This document shows positions 34,781 through 43,347 of a stretch of 64,000 nucleotides of DNA, piece after piece (positions within the stretch are counted from its first letter, which is position 1; each line of letters opens with the position of its first letter). The notes under the pieces were generated by a model. The model worked only from the letters and a program-made list of their open reading frames with translations. It was not told the DNA's origin and made no database searches. The translations under genes were made by a program, and so were the position numbers. Origin of the DNA: Marivita cryptomonadis (lineage in GTDB: Bacteria > Pseudomonadota > Alphaproteobacteria > Rhodobacterales > Rhodobacteraceae); contig NZ_JFKD01000006.1 in NCBI RefSeq assembly GCF_002115725.1, positions 62,001-126,000 of the forward strand, read 5' to 3'.

Positions 34781-34978
34781 TTAGTCAGCAGCCGCCGGCA
34801 GCCAGTCTTGTGCGCCGAGAACCGCGCCACCAGTCGACGTCAGAACGGCGTCGGTGTTGGTCTGGATCGCGCCATAAGCAGCAATTGCGAGGCCAACCAC
34901 AGCAGCGGTCAGAACGACCCAGTCAACTGTCACGGCACCGTCTTCGTCGTTACGGAAGTTTTTGATGAATTTGATCAT
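34781..34978 (-). CDS. flp: Flp/Fap type IVb pilin, copy 2
   Basis: A 65-residue prepilin from the ATG at 34978, with a clear ribosome site (GGAG six bases ahead); the ATG at 34990 is the alternative start with MEIK. Leader MIKFIKNFRNDEDG, then mature AVTVDWVVLT. It differs from copy 1 at two residues (N for K in the leader; G for T after AIAAY). It is the first gene of the Tad run and has its own promoter and terminator. Confidence 0.9.
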   Translation of the reverse strand: MIKFIKNFRNDEDGAVTVDWVVLTAAVVGLAIAAYGAIQTNTDAVLTSTGGAVLGAQDWLPAAAD

Positions 34979-35085
34979 TTTGATCTCCATAGTCCTAGTT
35001 TGCTCACGTTGGCCAAGCTCGGGACTTTGTGTTGAGCGCTCTCTCATTCGCTCCACCCCGTCTTGGATGAGTACTTATAGCTGTC

Positions 35086-35106
35086 GGATTGGGGCAGCAG
35101 TTTGAC
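35086..35106 (-). promoter_or_regulatory. Conserved promoter block of flp copy 2
   Basis: Second copy of the 21-base block seen before flp copy 1, at the same spacing. A TATAAG hexamer follows on the minus strand near 35075-35080. The flanks also match partly (GCATTGG, GATTT). Confidence 0.6.
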
Positions 35107-35335
35107 CGCATTGGACCGATTTTGCAGCTTAGCAAGAAAGTTAATGAAATTCCATTAAGTCATTGAAAAGTAATAAATTAAAAGTTTTCACACCCTAAAA
35201 CTTTCGGTATTTTCTGCGGAATCGCGCAATCAGATGAATAGCATTGAATGCAAATGAGAAACGAAATGGTCTTCAATCCGGGATTGTGTCATGATTGGGC
35301 CAAACAAATAACGGGCATCGAGCAGGAGCCTGCAT
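35107..35335. other. A/T-rich divergent spacer between flp copy 2 and the transglycosylase
   Basis: No gene is seen. The segment 35130-35220 is clearly richer in A/T than the window average and holds TTAATGAAATTCCATTAA, an inverted TTAA pair with a 10-base spacer. CtrA sites have a 7-base spacer, so this is not a standard CtrA box. It likely contains the promoter of the transglycosylase. Confidence 0.4.
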
Positions 35336-36145
35336 ATGAAACGGTATGTTGTGATGGCATTGGTGGCCATGACCCTCGGCATGGGCGACGCTGTGGCTGA
35401 TCCACCGCCCTTTCCCGAGTTTTCCGCCAAGCGGGTAAAACCGCCGTCTTCTAGCGCCAAAAAGCGGATCACGGTGCAAATCGCACCACAGGCCCCAAGT
35501 GTGCCCGCAGCACCTTCTGCCTCGGCGCCCCAACCTCGTGCGCCGGGTGGGGAAACCCTTGCGTGGTTCTGGAGCGAAATCTCGCCGTCACTCGAGGCAA
35601 AGGGTCCGGGACGGTTGGAACCGGCGCTGGTGCGCCTTTCAAACCCGCCTTCGGGGCAGGGCATTGCAGGCCCCCGTTTGCAGGATCTTCAGGGGATCGC
35701 CGAACGTCATGGCAAGGACATCTTGCTGCACACTGTGGGCACCCGCGTGTCACCGGCTTTGGCGCTCGCTGTGATTTCCGTCGAATCCGCCGGTCGCGTC
35801 GATGCGCAAAGCTCGGTCGGGGCACAGGGGTTGATGCAATTGATGCCAGCCACTGCGGAACGGTTCGGGGTGTCGGACAGTTTCTCGCCGTCTCAGAACA
35901 TCAAGGGGGGCGTCGCGTTCCTCGATTTCCTGATGGAGAAGTTCGACAACGATGTGATTCTGGTTCTGGCCGGGTATAACGCGGGCGAGAACGCTGTGGT
36001 GCGGGCCAGCGGTGTGCCGGATTATGCCGAGACCCGGGCCTACGTGCCCAAGGTGCTGCAGGCGTTCCAGACGGCGAAAGGGCTTTGCCTCACGCCGCCC
36101 CAGCTTGTCACCGACGGGTGCGTGTTTCGCGTGGCGTCACGATAG
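35336..36145 (+). CDS. SLT-type lytic transglycosylase
   Basis: A 269-residue secreted protein: signal peptide (MKRYVVMALVAMTLGMGDAVA), proline-rich linker (~23-75) and a C-terminal SLT/goose-lysozyme-like domain. The catalytic Glu is in ISVESAG (E150), with AQGLMQLMPATA and LAGYNAGENAV following. It cleaves peptidoglycan glycan strands; its place next to the Tad operon, divergent from the pilins, suggests it makes room for the pilus. An AGGAG ribosome site precedes the ATG. The 3' end overlaps the convergent FAD-oxidase gene by nine bases. Confidence 0.88.
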   Translation: MKRYVVMALVAMTLGMGDAVADPPPFPEFSAKRVKPPSSSAKKRITVQIAPQAPSVPAAPSASAPQPRAPGGETLAWFWSEISPSLEAKGPGRLEPALVRLSNPPSGQGIAGPRLQDLQGIAERHGKDILLHTVGTRVSPALALAVISVESAGRVDAQSSVGAQGLMQLMPATAERFGVSDSFSPSQNIKGGVAFLDFLMEKFDNDVILVLAGYNAGENAVVRASGVPDYAETRAYVPKVLQAFQTAKGLCLTPPQLVTDGCVFRVASR

Positions 36146-37558
36146 AACGGCACCGGGATTCATGATCCCCTTGGGATCAAGCGCGTCTTTGATGGCCCGC
36201 ATCGCGGCCAGCTTGGCCGGATCACCATACCGCGCAAGATCGGCCTTCTTGGCCCGACCGACGCCATGTTCGGCGCTGAACGTTCCACCAAGTTCATTGG
36301 CGATGTCATGCACCATCCGCTTGATCTGCTTTGTCTCCTCAAGGAACAGATCACGCGACTTGCCCTCGGGGGGGAACACGTTGCAATGCAGGTTGCCGTC
36401 CCCGACATGGCCAAAGCAATTGATCCGGAATTCGCCGACCTGCGCGATGCTTTGCCAGACGCGGGCAATGAAGTGAGGCAGTTCGCTCAACGGTACGGAC
36501 ACGTCATGGCTCGATACGGCACCGATCTGACGGTTCGCAATCGGGATCAACTCGCGCACGGCCCAGAAGTCGTTCCGCTGAGTCTCGGATTGCGCGATCA
36601 CCGCGTCCGACACGATGCCTTCGGCTTCGGCCGACACGAACAGGTTCTCCAGAGCCTCTTGCGGGTCCAGCCCCTTGGGCAGACCGATGTCCATCAGGAT
36701 CATCCACTCTGGGTGATAATCTCCAAAGGGTTTGCGTACGTCCGGCATGGTTTGCTGCAAAAAGTCCAACCCGTTTCCATGCATCAGCTCGAACGCGCTG
36801 ATGCTTTCGCCAAGTTGTGATTTCGCCAGTGACAGCAGCTCTAGTGCTGCTTCGGCATCGCGGATGACAAAGACTGCCGTCCCGATGCTGGCAGGGCGCG
36901 GGAACAGCTTGAGCGACGCGCCGGTGATCACGCCAAGCGTGCCCTCAGACCCAATCATCAGGTTGCGCAGGTCATACCCGGTATTGTCCTTGCGCAGGCG
37001 TTTGAGGCCGTTCCATATCGACCCGTCGGGCATGACCACCTCAAGCCCAAGGCACAGATCACGCGTGTTACCATAGCGCAGGACATTGACGCCGCCGGCA
37101 TTGGTGCCCAGTAGCCCGCCAATCCGCGCCGATCCTTCTGACGCCAGCGACAGGGGGAACAGGCGGTCGACGTCTTCCGCCGCCTTCTGGATGTTTGCCA
37201 GAATCACACCGGCGTCTGCGATCAGTACGTTTTCCTGTGGGTAAACGGCTCTGATGGTGTTCATGCGTTCGAGCGATAGAATCAAGGGCATGTCCGGTTC
37301 GCCTTCCGGGGCGATCTGCCCAGCCACCAGACCAGTACCGCCGCCGTAAGGAACAATCCCGACGCCGGCCTCGCCGCAGGCTTTCACCAGCGCCGAGACC
37401 TCCTCGGTCGAGCGCGGTCGGGCGACGAAACCGCGGGCGCCCTGATAGCGGCCACGTGGTTCTTCAAGGTAGGATTGCTCGGCGCGGGAAAACATGTCCG
37501 CAGGAAAATGGTGCGACAGGGCGTCAATGAAGCCGCTATCGGCAGAGTCGCGTGGCAT
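36137..37558 (-). CDS. FAD-linked oxidase (D-2-hydroxyacid dehydrogenase, GlcD/D-LDH type)
   Basis: A 473-residue flavoenzyme from the ATG at 37558 (MPRDSADSGF); the longer frame from 37645 runs into the neighbouring gene and is rejected. The FAD-binding PCMH domain has GIVPYGGGTGLVAGQ and NAGGVNVLRYGNTRDL; the C-terminal FAD-oxidase domain carries the metal-binding histidine motifs NCFGHVGDGNLHCN and EHGVG. It oxidises a D-2-hydroxyacid such as D-lactate, glycolate or D-2-hydroxyglutarate. No GlcE or GlcF partners are adjacent, so a stand-alone D-lactate or D-2-hydroxyglutarate dehydrogenase is more likely than glycolate oxidase. Confidence 0.85.
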   Translation of the reverse strand: MPRDSADSGFIDALSHHFPADMFSRAEQSYLEEPRGRYQGARGFVARPRSTEEVSALVKACGEAGVGIVPYGGGTGLVAGQIAPEGEPDMPLILSLERMNTIRAVYPQENVLIADAGVILANIQKAAEDVDRLFPLSLASEGSARIGGLLGTNAGGVNVLRYGNTRDLCLGLEVVMPDGSIWNGLKRLRKDNTGYDLRNLMIGSEGTLGVITGASLKLFPRPASIGTAVFVIRDAEAALELLSLAKSQLGESISAFELMHGNGLDFLQQTMPDVRKPFGDYHPEWMILMDIGLPKGLDPQEALENLFVSAEAEGIVSDAVIAQSETQRNDFWAVRELIPIANRQIGAVSSHDVSVPLSELPHFIARVWQSIAQVGEFRINCFGHVGDGNLHCNVFPPEGKSRDLFLEETKQIKRMVHDIANELGGTFSAEHGVGRAKKADLARYGDPAKLAAMRAIKDALDPKGIMNPGAVLS

Positions 37559-37577
37559 CAACGGGTCTCCGAATGAG

Positions 37578-38414
37578 TCAATTCTGCGCGTCGCGAAGCC
37601 ATTCGGGACGCAGGACCACAACCGTAGGACGGGATGGCAGATCACGCAATGACACTTCGAGGAAAGAACTGTCGCGGCGGTCGATCACGAAACTGTCCTG
37701 CACCTCTTCGAGAAATGCCTCAAGAGCGAAGCCCGAAAACCAGTGCATCGGGATCACGACACTGGATCGCAGCCTGTCGACAATCCGCACCATCATCTCG
37801 CGTGGTAGGGTGTAGCCGCCATCCACAGGGACCATCACCACGTCCAGACGCCCGATGGCTGCATATTGCTCATCGTTGGGTTCATGATGCAGGTGCCCAA
37901 GATGGCCGATGCACAGTCCTTCGACCTCGAAGATGAAGATCGAATTGCCATTGTCTTCTTGTCCGCCGAATTGCGAACGGATGTCCGTGGACACGTTGCG
38001 CACAAGCATTTCGCCCAGATCGACATGATGGTCGATCCCTTCACCGAACGGCCCCCAACCGGGTAGAACATGTGGGATGGCGGGGTCGGGATTGGCCGTC
38101 CAATGCGTGTCATGGGCGTGATTCATTGTCACCACGTCAGGCAACAGGGCCGTGTTTCCCAGAAATCCGGTGAAATCCGTGGCGACGTTCAGACCTCCGG
38201 GGGTCTGCAAGAGAAACGTTGCGTGGGCAACGTAATTGATCCGAACCGAATATTGCTCAACAGGCGCAGTCCATGAGGCCTTTTGGATATACGCCATGCC
38301 GGGTGTCGCATCCGCGATGGCAAGGCAATGGCTGGGACGGCGGGTGTCCTGAGCGAACGCCGCGCTGCCTGTGATTGCGATGGCCAGCGCCATCCAGAGT
38401 GATTTGAAACGCAT
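37578..38414 (-). CDS. Secreted metallo-beta-lactamase-fold hydrolase
   Basis: A 278-residue protein starting at the ATG 38414, which has a strong AGGAGGTGG ribosome site and opens a signal peptide (MRFKSLWMALAIAITGSAAFA). The MBL-like core shows YVAHATFLLQT, VVTMNHAHDTHW, LGHLHHEP and a late VVIPMHW. The first metal motif reads NHAHDTHW rather than the canonical HxHxDH, which resembles the UlaG/L_2 branch. The substrate is unknown. It is periplasmic and 19 bases upstream of the FAD-oxidase gene on the same strand. A longer frame to 38669 overlaps the GNAT gene and is rejected. Confidence 0.78.
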   Translation of the reverse strand: MRFKSLWMALAIAITGSAAFAQDTRRPSHCLAIADATPGMAYIQKASWTAPVEQYSVRINYVAHATFLLQTPGGLNVATDFTGFLGNTALLPDVVTMNHAHDTHWTANPDPAIPHVLPGWGPFGEGIDHHVDLGEMLVRNVSTDIRSQFGGQEDNGNSIFIFEVEGLCIGHLGHLHHEPNDEQYAAIGRLDVVMVPVDGGYTLPREMMVRIVDRLRSSVVIPMHWFSGFALEAFLEEVQDSFVIDRRDSSFLEVSLRDLPSRPTVVVLRPEWLRDAQN

Positions 38415-38506
38415 TCCGCCACCTCCTGCACGGAAGATAGCGCAGACGATGCGGCGGTCTAGAAAAACTGCCGTGAGGGCCAAACCCCATTTGACTGGTA
38501 TCGTCC

Positions 38507-39091
38507 CTAGCCGACGTCGGTGCGCCCACGACGGTCCAGCCGCAGTGCCGCGTAAAGAACATGGGTTCGCCAGCGCCCGTCGATCTGAAGATAGCTTTGC
38601 GCCACTCCCTCGTACTTGAACCCTGCCTTTTCCAGCAGACCTCTGGAAGCCTTGTTCTCGGGAAGACACGCGGCCTCGATGCGGCTGAGATCCAGACGAT
38701 CGAAGGCATAGTGCACCACCGCGTCAATTGCCTCGCGCATATAGCCGTGCCGGGCAAAAGGCTCCCCGATCCAGTACCCCAAGGTGCCGGCTTGCGCCGG
38801 ACCACGTCTTATATTGTCGAGCGTGATTGCCCCCAGAAGCATGTCGTCGCTCCGCCGCTGCAGGAACAGCGGCACCGCCGACCCATTGCCGATGGCGCGA
38901 TTGGCCCAATAGACGCGGTTTGTGAACGCACGACGCGACAGATGATCTTCGGCCCAGCTGGGTTCCCATTTGGCCAAGAAGCCTTCACTGTCCCGCCGCA
39001 GGGCGCTCCAGGGGTTGAAATCGCTGTGGATCGGCGGGCGCAACACCATCCGCTCGGTGTCGAGCCGAAGCTTGCGCCGCAGACTGAGCAT
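38507..39091 (-). CDS. GNAT-family N-acetyltransferase (RimJ/RimL type)
   Basis: A 194-residue acetyltransferase. The core motif appears as LGYWIGEPFARHGYMREAIDAVVHYAFDRLDLSRIEAACLPENKASRGLLEKAGFKYEG, which is the RimJ-like acetyl-CoA site (described by its ends: LGYWIG to KYEG). Targets are probably protein N-termini or a small molecule. The ATG overlaps the M16 peptidase stop (ATGA), so it is the last gene of the thrC-M16-GNAT run. Confidence 0.85.
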   Translation of the reverse strand: MLSLRRKLRLDTERMVLRPPIHSDFNPWSALRRDSEGFLAKWEPSWAEDHLSRRAFTNRVYWANRAIGNGSAVPLFLQRRSDDMLLGAITLDNIRRGPAQAGTLGYWIGEPFARHGYMREAIDAVVHYAFDRLDLSRIEAACLPENKASRGLLEKAGFKYEGVAQSYLQIDGRWRTHVLYAALRLDRRGRTDVG

Positions 39092-40353
39092 CAGGCCACG
39101 CGGCGTTGGGACAGGGCGGTCAGATCGGGGGCTGCCCCGACAGGCCCGTAAAGCGCCATGGCAGCCGGAGCCTTGTGAACCAGATTTTCCCCAAACGCCC
39201 GCACGTCACCTGTGGTCACGCTGTCGATCCGTGACACCGTGTCTTCAAGCGACGGCACTTCGCCCCAAATCTGGATCATTCGAGCCAGCCGTTCTGTGCG
39301 CGAGGACGGGCTTTCCAGCCCCATCAGCAACCCGGCTTTCATCTGCGCCCGGGCACGGGCGACCTCGGCAGGGGACATATCATCAGCCGCGCGCTTCATT
39401 TCGTCGATTGTGAGGTTAGTGAGATCCTTGATCTCTTCCCCACTTGTCCCCGCATAGATCGTTGTCATCCCGGTGTCGGAATAGGCTCCGGTCTGGGCAA
39501 AGATCGTGTAGCACAATCCGCGCTTTTCGCGGATCTCCTGGAACAGGCGGCTCGACATCCCTCCGCCCAAGGCCACGGAATAGACCTGCGCGGCATAGAA
39601 GTTCGGGTCGCGATATCCCGGCGATTCAAAGGCAAGTGCCAAATGCGCCTGTTCGAGATCCTTGACCTTGCGGCTTTCACCGCCGTGGAACCGGGCCGCG
39701 TCTGCGGTCAGGAACGGGCGCGAGACCATATCTCCAAAAAGCGCTTCGGCTTGTTTGACGATATCGTCATGGTCCACCGCACCAGCGGCAGACAGGATCA
39801 TCTGATCAGGCCCATAGTGTTCGGAAACGAATGTCGCCAGATCTTCTTTCGAAAAACCGGAAACGCGGTCTGTCTCGCCAAGGATGGTGCGCCCGATGGG
39901 TTGGTCAGGGTATGCCTTTTCCTGCAACCAGTCGAAGATGATGTCGTCCGGTGTATCCGCGGCCTGCCCGATTTCCTGCAGGATCACGTGGCGCTCGACC
40001 TCGATTTCCTTGGGGTCGAAGACCGGATTGCGCAGGATGTCGGCCACCACGTCCAGAGCCAGACCCACATCATTGCGTAGCACTCGGGCGTAATAGGCGG
40101 TCACTTCGCGCGAGGTGTAGGCATTGATATAGCCGCCCACGTCTTCAATGGCTTCGGCGATCTGCAAAGCAGAACGCGTCTCGGTGCCCTTGAACGCCAT
40201 GTGCTCCAGAAAATGCGCGATACCGTTCTGTTCGGGGCGTTCGTGCCGCCCGCCTGCGGTGACCCAGATGCCGATGGCCGCACTTTCCAGACCGGGCATA
40301 TGCTCGGTCACAATGCGGAAGCCGTTGGGAAGTGTGGCGGTCTGGACGGTCAA
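39091..40353 (-). CDS. M16-family zinc peptidase (processing-peptidase-like)
   Basis: A 420-residue protein with the inverted zinc motif HFLEH (in GIAHFLEHMAFKG) and the downstream Glu in VERHVILQEI. It resembles mitochondrial processing peptidase beta and Rickettsia/Rhodobacter M16 proteins (MTVQTATLPNGFRIVTEHMPG start). The substrate is unknown. The start codon is TTG at 40353, and it overlaps the thrC stop (TTGA). The thrC-M16-GNAT order is widespread in alphaproteobacteria, as I recall it. Confidence 0.88.
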   Translation of the reverse strand: MTVQTATLPNGFRIVTEHMPGLESAAIGIWVTAGGRHERPEQNGIAHFLEHMAFKGTETRSALQIAEAIEDVGGYINAYTSREVTAYYARVLRNDVGLALDVVADILRNPVFDPKEIEVERHVILQEIGQAADTPDDIIFDWLQEKAYPDQPIGRTILGETDRVSGFSKEDLATFVSEHYGPDQMILSAAGAVDHDDIVKQAEALFGDMVSRPFLTADAARFHGGESRKVKDLEQAHLALAFESPGYRDPNFYAAQVYSVALGGGMSSRLFQEIREKRGLCYTIFAQTGAYSDTGMTTIYAGTSGEEIKDLTNLTIDEMKRAADDMSPAEVARARAQMKAGLLMGLESPSSRTERLARMIQIWGEVPSLEDTVSRIDSVTTGDVRAFGENLVHKAPAAMALYGPVGAAPDLTALSQRRVA

Positions 40354-41738
40354 GAGGCGATCCGATCTTTGATAAGGGTTTCAAGTTGCTCGAGGTCGTT
40401 GGGAACACGGGTGACGCGTTCCTCGCGATCAAAAAGATCCGCCATGCGCTCGGGCAGGGGCGGGCGAATGCCGCTGGCTTTTTCGACCGCGTCGGGGAAT
40501 TTCGCCGGGTGCGCCGTGGCAAGGGTGATCATGGGGACATTCGGGTCGCGCTGGGCTTCGGCCACAGCCACACCAATGGCAGAGTGCGGACAGAGCAATT
40601 CGCCCATATGCGCGTTCGCGTGGGCAATCATCGCCAGCGTTTTGTCCTCGGACACCCGGCCACTGTCATAATGATCGCGCAGCACGTCCATCGCACCTTG
40701 GCTGACATGGAACCCACCTGCCTTCAGTTCATCCATCAACTGCGCCACCGCATTGCCATCGCGGTTGTAGGCGTCGAACAGAGCGCGTTCAAAGTTCGAC
40801 GAAACCTGAATGTCCATCGACGGGCTGATTGACGGGGTCACGCTGTCAGTGACATAGCCGCCGGTGCTCAGGCAGCGGTGCAGGATGTCGTTCTGGTTCG
40901 TCGCCACCACAAGACGGTCAATTGGCAGACCCATGCGCTTGGCGATGTAGCCCGCGAAAATGTCGCCATAGTTGCCGGTGGGGACTGTGAAGCTGACCTT
41001 GCGATCCGGTGCGCCCAAAGACACTGCGGACGAGAAATAATAGACCACCTGCGCCAGCACACGGCCCCAATTGATGGAGTTCACCCCGGCGAGTTTCACC
41101 GCATCGCGGAATTCGAAATGGTTGAACATGTCCTTGAGGCGCGCCTGACAGTCGTCAAAGTCACCGTCGAGCGCAAGCGAATGGACATTGGATTCGGTCG
41201 GTGTGGTCATCTGGCGGCGCTGCACGTCGGACACGCGGCCATGCGGGTAGAGGATGAACACATCAACCGCATCCAGTCCCCGGAACGCCTCGATGGCAGC
41301 CGACCCTGTATCGCCACTTGTCGCGCCGACGATGGTCACACGCTTGTCACTTCGGGAAAGCGCCTCTTGGAACATCTGTCCAATAAGCTGCATCGCGAAG
41401 TCTTTGAAAGCGAGTGTCGGGCCGTGGAACAGCTCGAGCAGGAAATGCCCGTTGCCCAGTTGCACCAACGGCGCGCGGGCATCGTGCCCAAACCCGGCAT
41501 AGGCCTTGGTGATCAGGTCGGCGAACACCTCGTCTGTGAAGGCATCGCCTACGAAAGGCCGCATCACGCGGAACGCGATCTCTTCGTAGGACAGCCCGTG
41601 CATGGCGCGAATGTCGTCAGTGCTAAGCGTCGGGATGGTTTCCGGCACGTAAAGGCCGCCATCCCGGGCAAGGCCCGACAACATCGTGTCTTCAAAACCA
41701 AGCGCCGGGGCTTTGCCGCGGGTCGAGATATACTGCAT
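40350..41738 (-). CDS. thrC: Threonine synthase ThrC
   Basis: A 462-residue PLP enzyme that converts O-phosphohomoserine to threonine. The PLP lysine is in LAFKDFAMQL, and the phosphate-binding loop reads VGATSGDTGSAAIEAFRG; FTVPTGNYGDIFAGY is also typical. The N-terminus MQYISTRGKAPALGFEDTMLSGLARDGGLYVP is the family start. It follows the SURF1 gene by six bases, joining amino-acid synthesis to the cox run. Confidence 0.96.
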   Translation of the reverse strand: MQYISTRGKAPALGFEDTMLSGLARDGGLYVPETIPTLSTDDIRAMHGLSYEEIAFRVMRPFVGDAFTDEVFADLITKAYAGFGHDARAPLVQLGNGHFLLELFHGPTLAFKDFAMQLIGQMFQEALSRSDKRVTIVGATSGDTGSAAIEAFRGLDAVDVFILYPHGRVSDVQRRQMTTPTESNVHSLALDGDFDDCQARLKDMFNHFEFRDAVKLAGVNSINWGRVLAQVVYYFSSAVSLGAPDRKVSFTVPTGNYGDIFAGYIAKRMGLPIDRLVVATNQNDILHRCLSTGGYVTDSVTPSISPSMDIQVSSNFERALFDAYNRDGNAVAQLMDELKAGGFHVSQGAMDVLRDHYDSGRVSEDKTLAMIAHANAHMGELLCPHSAIGVAVAEAQRDPNVPMITLATAHPAKFPDAVEKASGIRPPLPERMADLFDREERVTRVPNDLEQLETLIKDRIAS

Positions 41739-41744
41739 CGGGCT

Positions 41745-42422
41745 TTAGCCTTCCTTCGTCTGTCGCAAGCGCCATACCAGCGCGATGGTTCCAATCAGCC
41801 AAACAGCGGCCAGCGAGAACCACGTGATCGCGTATTGCAGGTGATCGTTTGGAATGCCGCTCGTGTCCACCGGCAGGGGCGTCACGCCGGGATCAGAGGG
41901 CGACATGTTGCGGGCAATCACCAATAGGGGCTCTGTGTTCAGGGCTTCCGACATCGCGGCGATGTCGCGCGCGAACCATGTGTTGCCCGCCACGTCGTTC
42001 TCGGGTGTCGAAGATGTGCGGTCATCTGGCCAGTGCAGGTTGCCGGTGATTTCTTTGGTGCCGCCATCACGCGGTGTGTCGCGATCTTCGACACGGATGA
42101 ACCCGCGGTCCAAAAGGATGCGTCGGCCATCTTCGGTCACGAACGGTGATATCACGAGATACCCTGCACCAACGCGTTTGCGGGACACCAAAACGTACAG
42201 TTCGTCGGGTTCAATCGTACCGTTCAACTGTACCGGTTGATACCTGTCACTTTCCGGATCGCCGGTGGCAGGCAGGGGGGCAGGATCGCCGCCTATGCGG
42301 CTTTCGATCTCAGTCAGGATGCCTTGTTTCCACTCAAGCCGATCCAATTGCCACGTTCCAAGCCACACGAGGATCGCTGTGCCAAGCAGACCGGTCAAAA
42401 GGGGCAGGGTGGTGCGGGACAA
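41745..42422 (-). CDS. surf1: SURF1-family cytochrome oxidase assembly protein
   Basis: A 225-residue protein with a helix at each end (LLTGLLGTAILVWLGTWQLDRLEWK and the C-terminal FSLAAVWLIGTIALVWRLRQ), enclosing a periplasmic domain with PRVEDRDTPRD-type loops. SURF1 delivers heme a to the oxidase. It lies after ctaE with a two-hairpin spacer (102 bases) and before thrC. Confidence 0.92.
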   Translation of the reverse strand: MSRTTLPLLTGLLGTAILVWLGTWQLDRLEWKQGILTEIESRIGGDPAPLPATGDPESDRYQPVQLNGTIEPDELYVLVSRKRVGAGYLVISPFVTEDGRRILLDRGFIRVEDRDTPRDGGTKEITGNLHWPDDRTSSTPENDVAGNTWFARDIAAMSEALNTEPLLVIARNMSPSDPGVTPLPVDTSGIPNDHLQYAITWFSLAAVWLIGTIALVWRLRQTKEG

Positions 42423-42440
42423 GAGGTGACTCCTGAGAGT

Positions 42441-42508
42441 GATAAAGGCGCGCCGAACCGGCGCGCCTTGCTTTATCCTTGTTGGTCGTTCCGGTTCAAG
42501 CCGGAACG
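42441..42508 (-). terminator. Double hairpin after ctaE
   Basis: Two perfect stems in the ctaE-surf1 gap: AAGGCGCGCC-gaacc-GGCGCGCCTT (42445-42469, extended by GATAA/TTTATC) and CGTTCCGG-ttcaag-CCGGAACG (42487-42508). The first has a T-rich end on the minus strand side, so ctaE may be partly terminated here or its message protected. Confidence 0.6.
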
Positions 42509-42524
42509 CCCGTGTCGGGTCAGG

Positions 42525-43325
42525 TTACTGACCCCAGACGTAGACTGCGGCAAAGAGGAAGAGCCACACCACGTCCACGAAGTGCCAGTACCATGCAGCG
42601 GCTTCGAAGCCGATGTGCTTTTCCTGCGTGAAGTGACCGCGTGTCAGGCGCAGCAGACAGACGAACAGAAAGATCGTCCCGATCACGACGTGCGCACCGT
42701 GGAAGCCTGTCGCCATAAAGAAGTTGGCACCGTAGATGTTGCCCGCAAAGCCAAAGCCAGCGTGGCTGTACTCATAGACCTGAAGCACGGTGAAGATCGC
42801 GCCGAGTGCGATGGCGATGATCAGACCCCACTTCATGTCTTCACGGTTGTCTTCGTGCACAAGCGCGTGGTGCGCCCATGTGGCAGCCGCACCCGAACAC
42901 AGCAGGATCAGCGTGTTGATCAGCGGCAGGTGCCATGGGTCAAACGTTTCGATCCCCACGGGCGGCCAGACACCGTCGATGGCCGGGCTGTCCGGGCCCA
43001 TCGGGTACATGGCGTGCTTGAAGAAGCTCCAGAACCATGCCGCGAAGAACATGACTTCGGACATGATGAAAAGAATAAAGCCGTACTTCAGGCCGATCCG
43101 CACAACCGGGGTGTGATCGCCCACGTGGCTTTCGGCGACGACGTCCGACCACCATGCAAACATAGTGTAGAGAACGCCAACCAAGCCGATAAGGAACAGC
43201 CAGGGGCCACTGCCGTGCATCCACAGAACCGCCCCGAAGAGCATCAAGAAGCCCGCAACCGCGCCGATGAACGGCCAGACGGAGGGGTTCAGGATGTGAT
43301 AGTCATGATCTTTTGCGTGCGCCAT
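42525..43325 (-). CDS. ctaE: Cytochrome c oxidase subunit III
   Basis: A 266-residue membrane protein with seven predicted helices and the family start [19 protein letters not shown]. Conserved W/F/H blocks ([60 protein letters not shown]) place it in the aa3 oxidase. It follows ctaG by 23 bases. Confidence 0.96.
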   Translation of the reverse strand: MAHAKDHDYHILNPSVWPFIGAVAGFLMLFGAVLWMHGSGPWLFLIGLVGVLYTMFAWWSDVVAESHVGDHTPVVRIGLKYGFILFIMSEVMFFAAWFWSFFKHAMYPMGPDSPAIDGVWPPVGIETFDPWHLPLINTLILLCSGAAATWAHHALVHEDNREDMKWGLIIAIALGAIFTVLQVYEYSHAGFGFAGNIYGANFFMATGFHGAHVVIGTIFLFVCLLRLTRGHFTQEKHIGFEAAAWYWHFVDVVWLFLFAAVYVWGQ

Positions 43326-43347
43326 TTTGGTCCCTCGTGGCTAGGCG

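Larger units (their letters stand above)
34239..35115. repeat. Tandem duplication carrying promoter, flp gene and terminator
   Basis: Two units, about 34239-34624 and 34729-35115, each read as promoter block, leader, flp, a TTGATGGCTATCAA element and terminator in the same order and spacing. The genes are near-identical while leaders and terminator loops have diverged, which suggests duplication followed by selection or gene conversion on the coding part. Confidence 0.8.

Noticed and set aside
35146..35163. CtrA-type box (TTAA pair) before the Tad region
   Set aside because: The spacer between the two TTAA is 10 bases, not 7; the match is to half-sites only in A/T-rich DNA.
36137..36145. Frameshift or fusion between the transglycosylase and the FAD-oxidase genes
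   Set aside because: The two genes converge and merely overlap at their 3' ends by nine bases; both proteins are complete.
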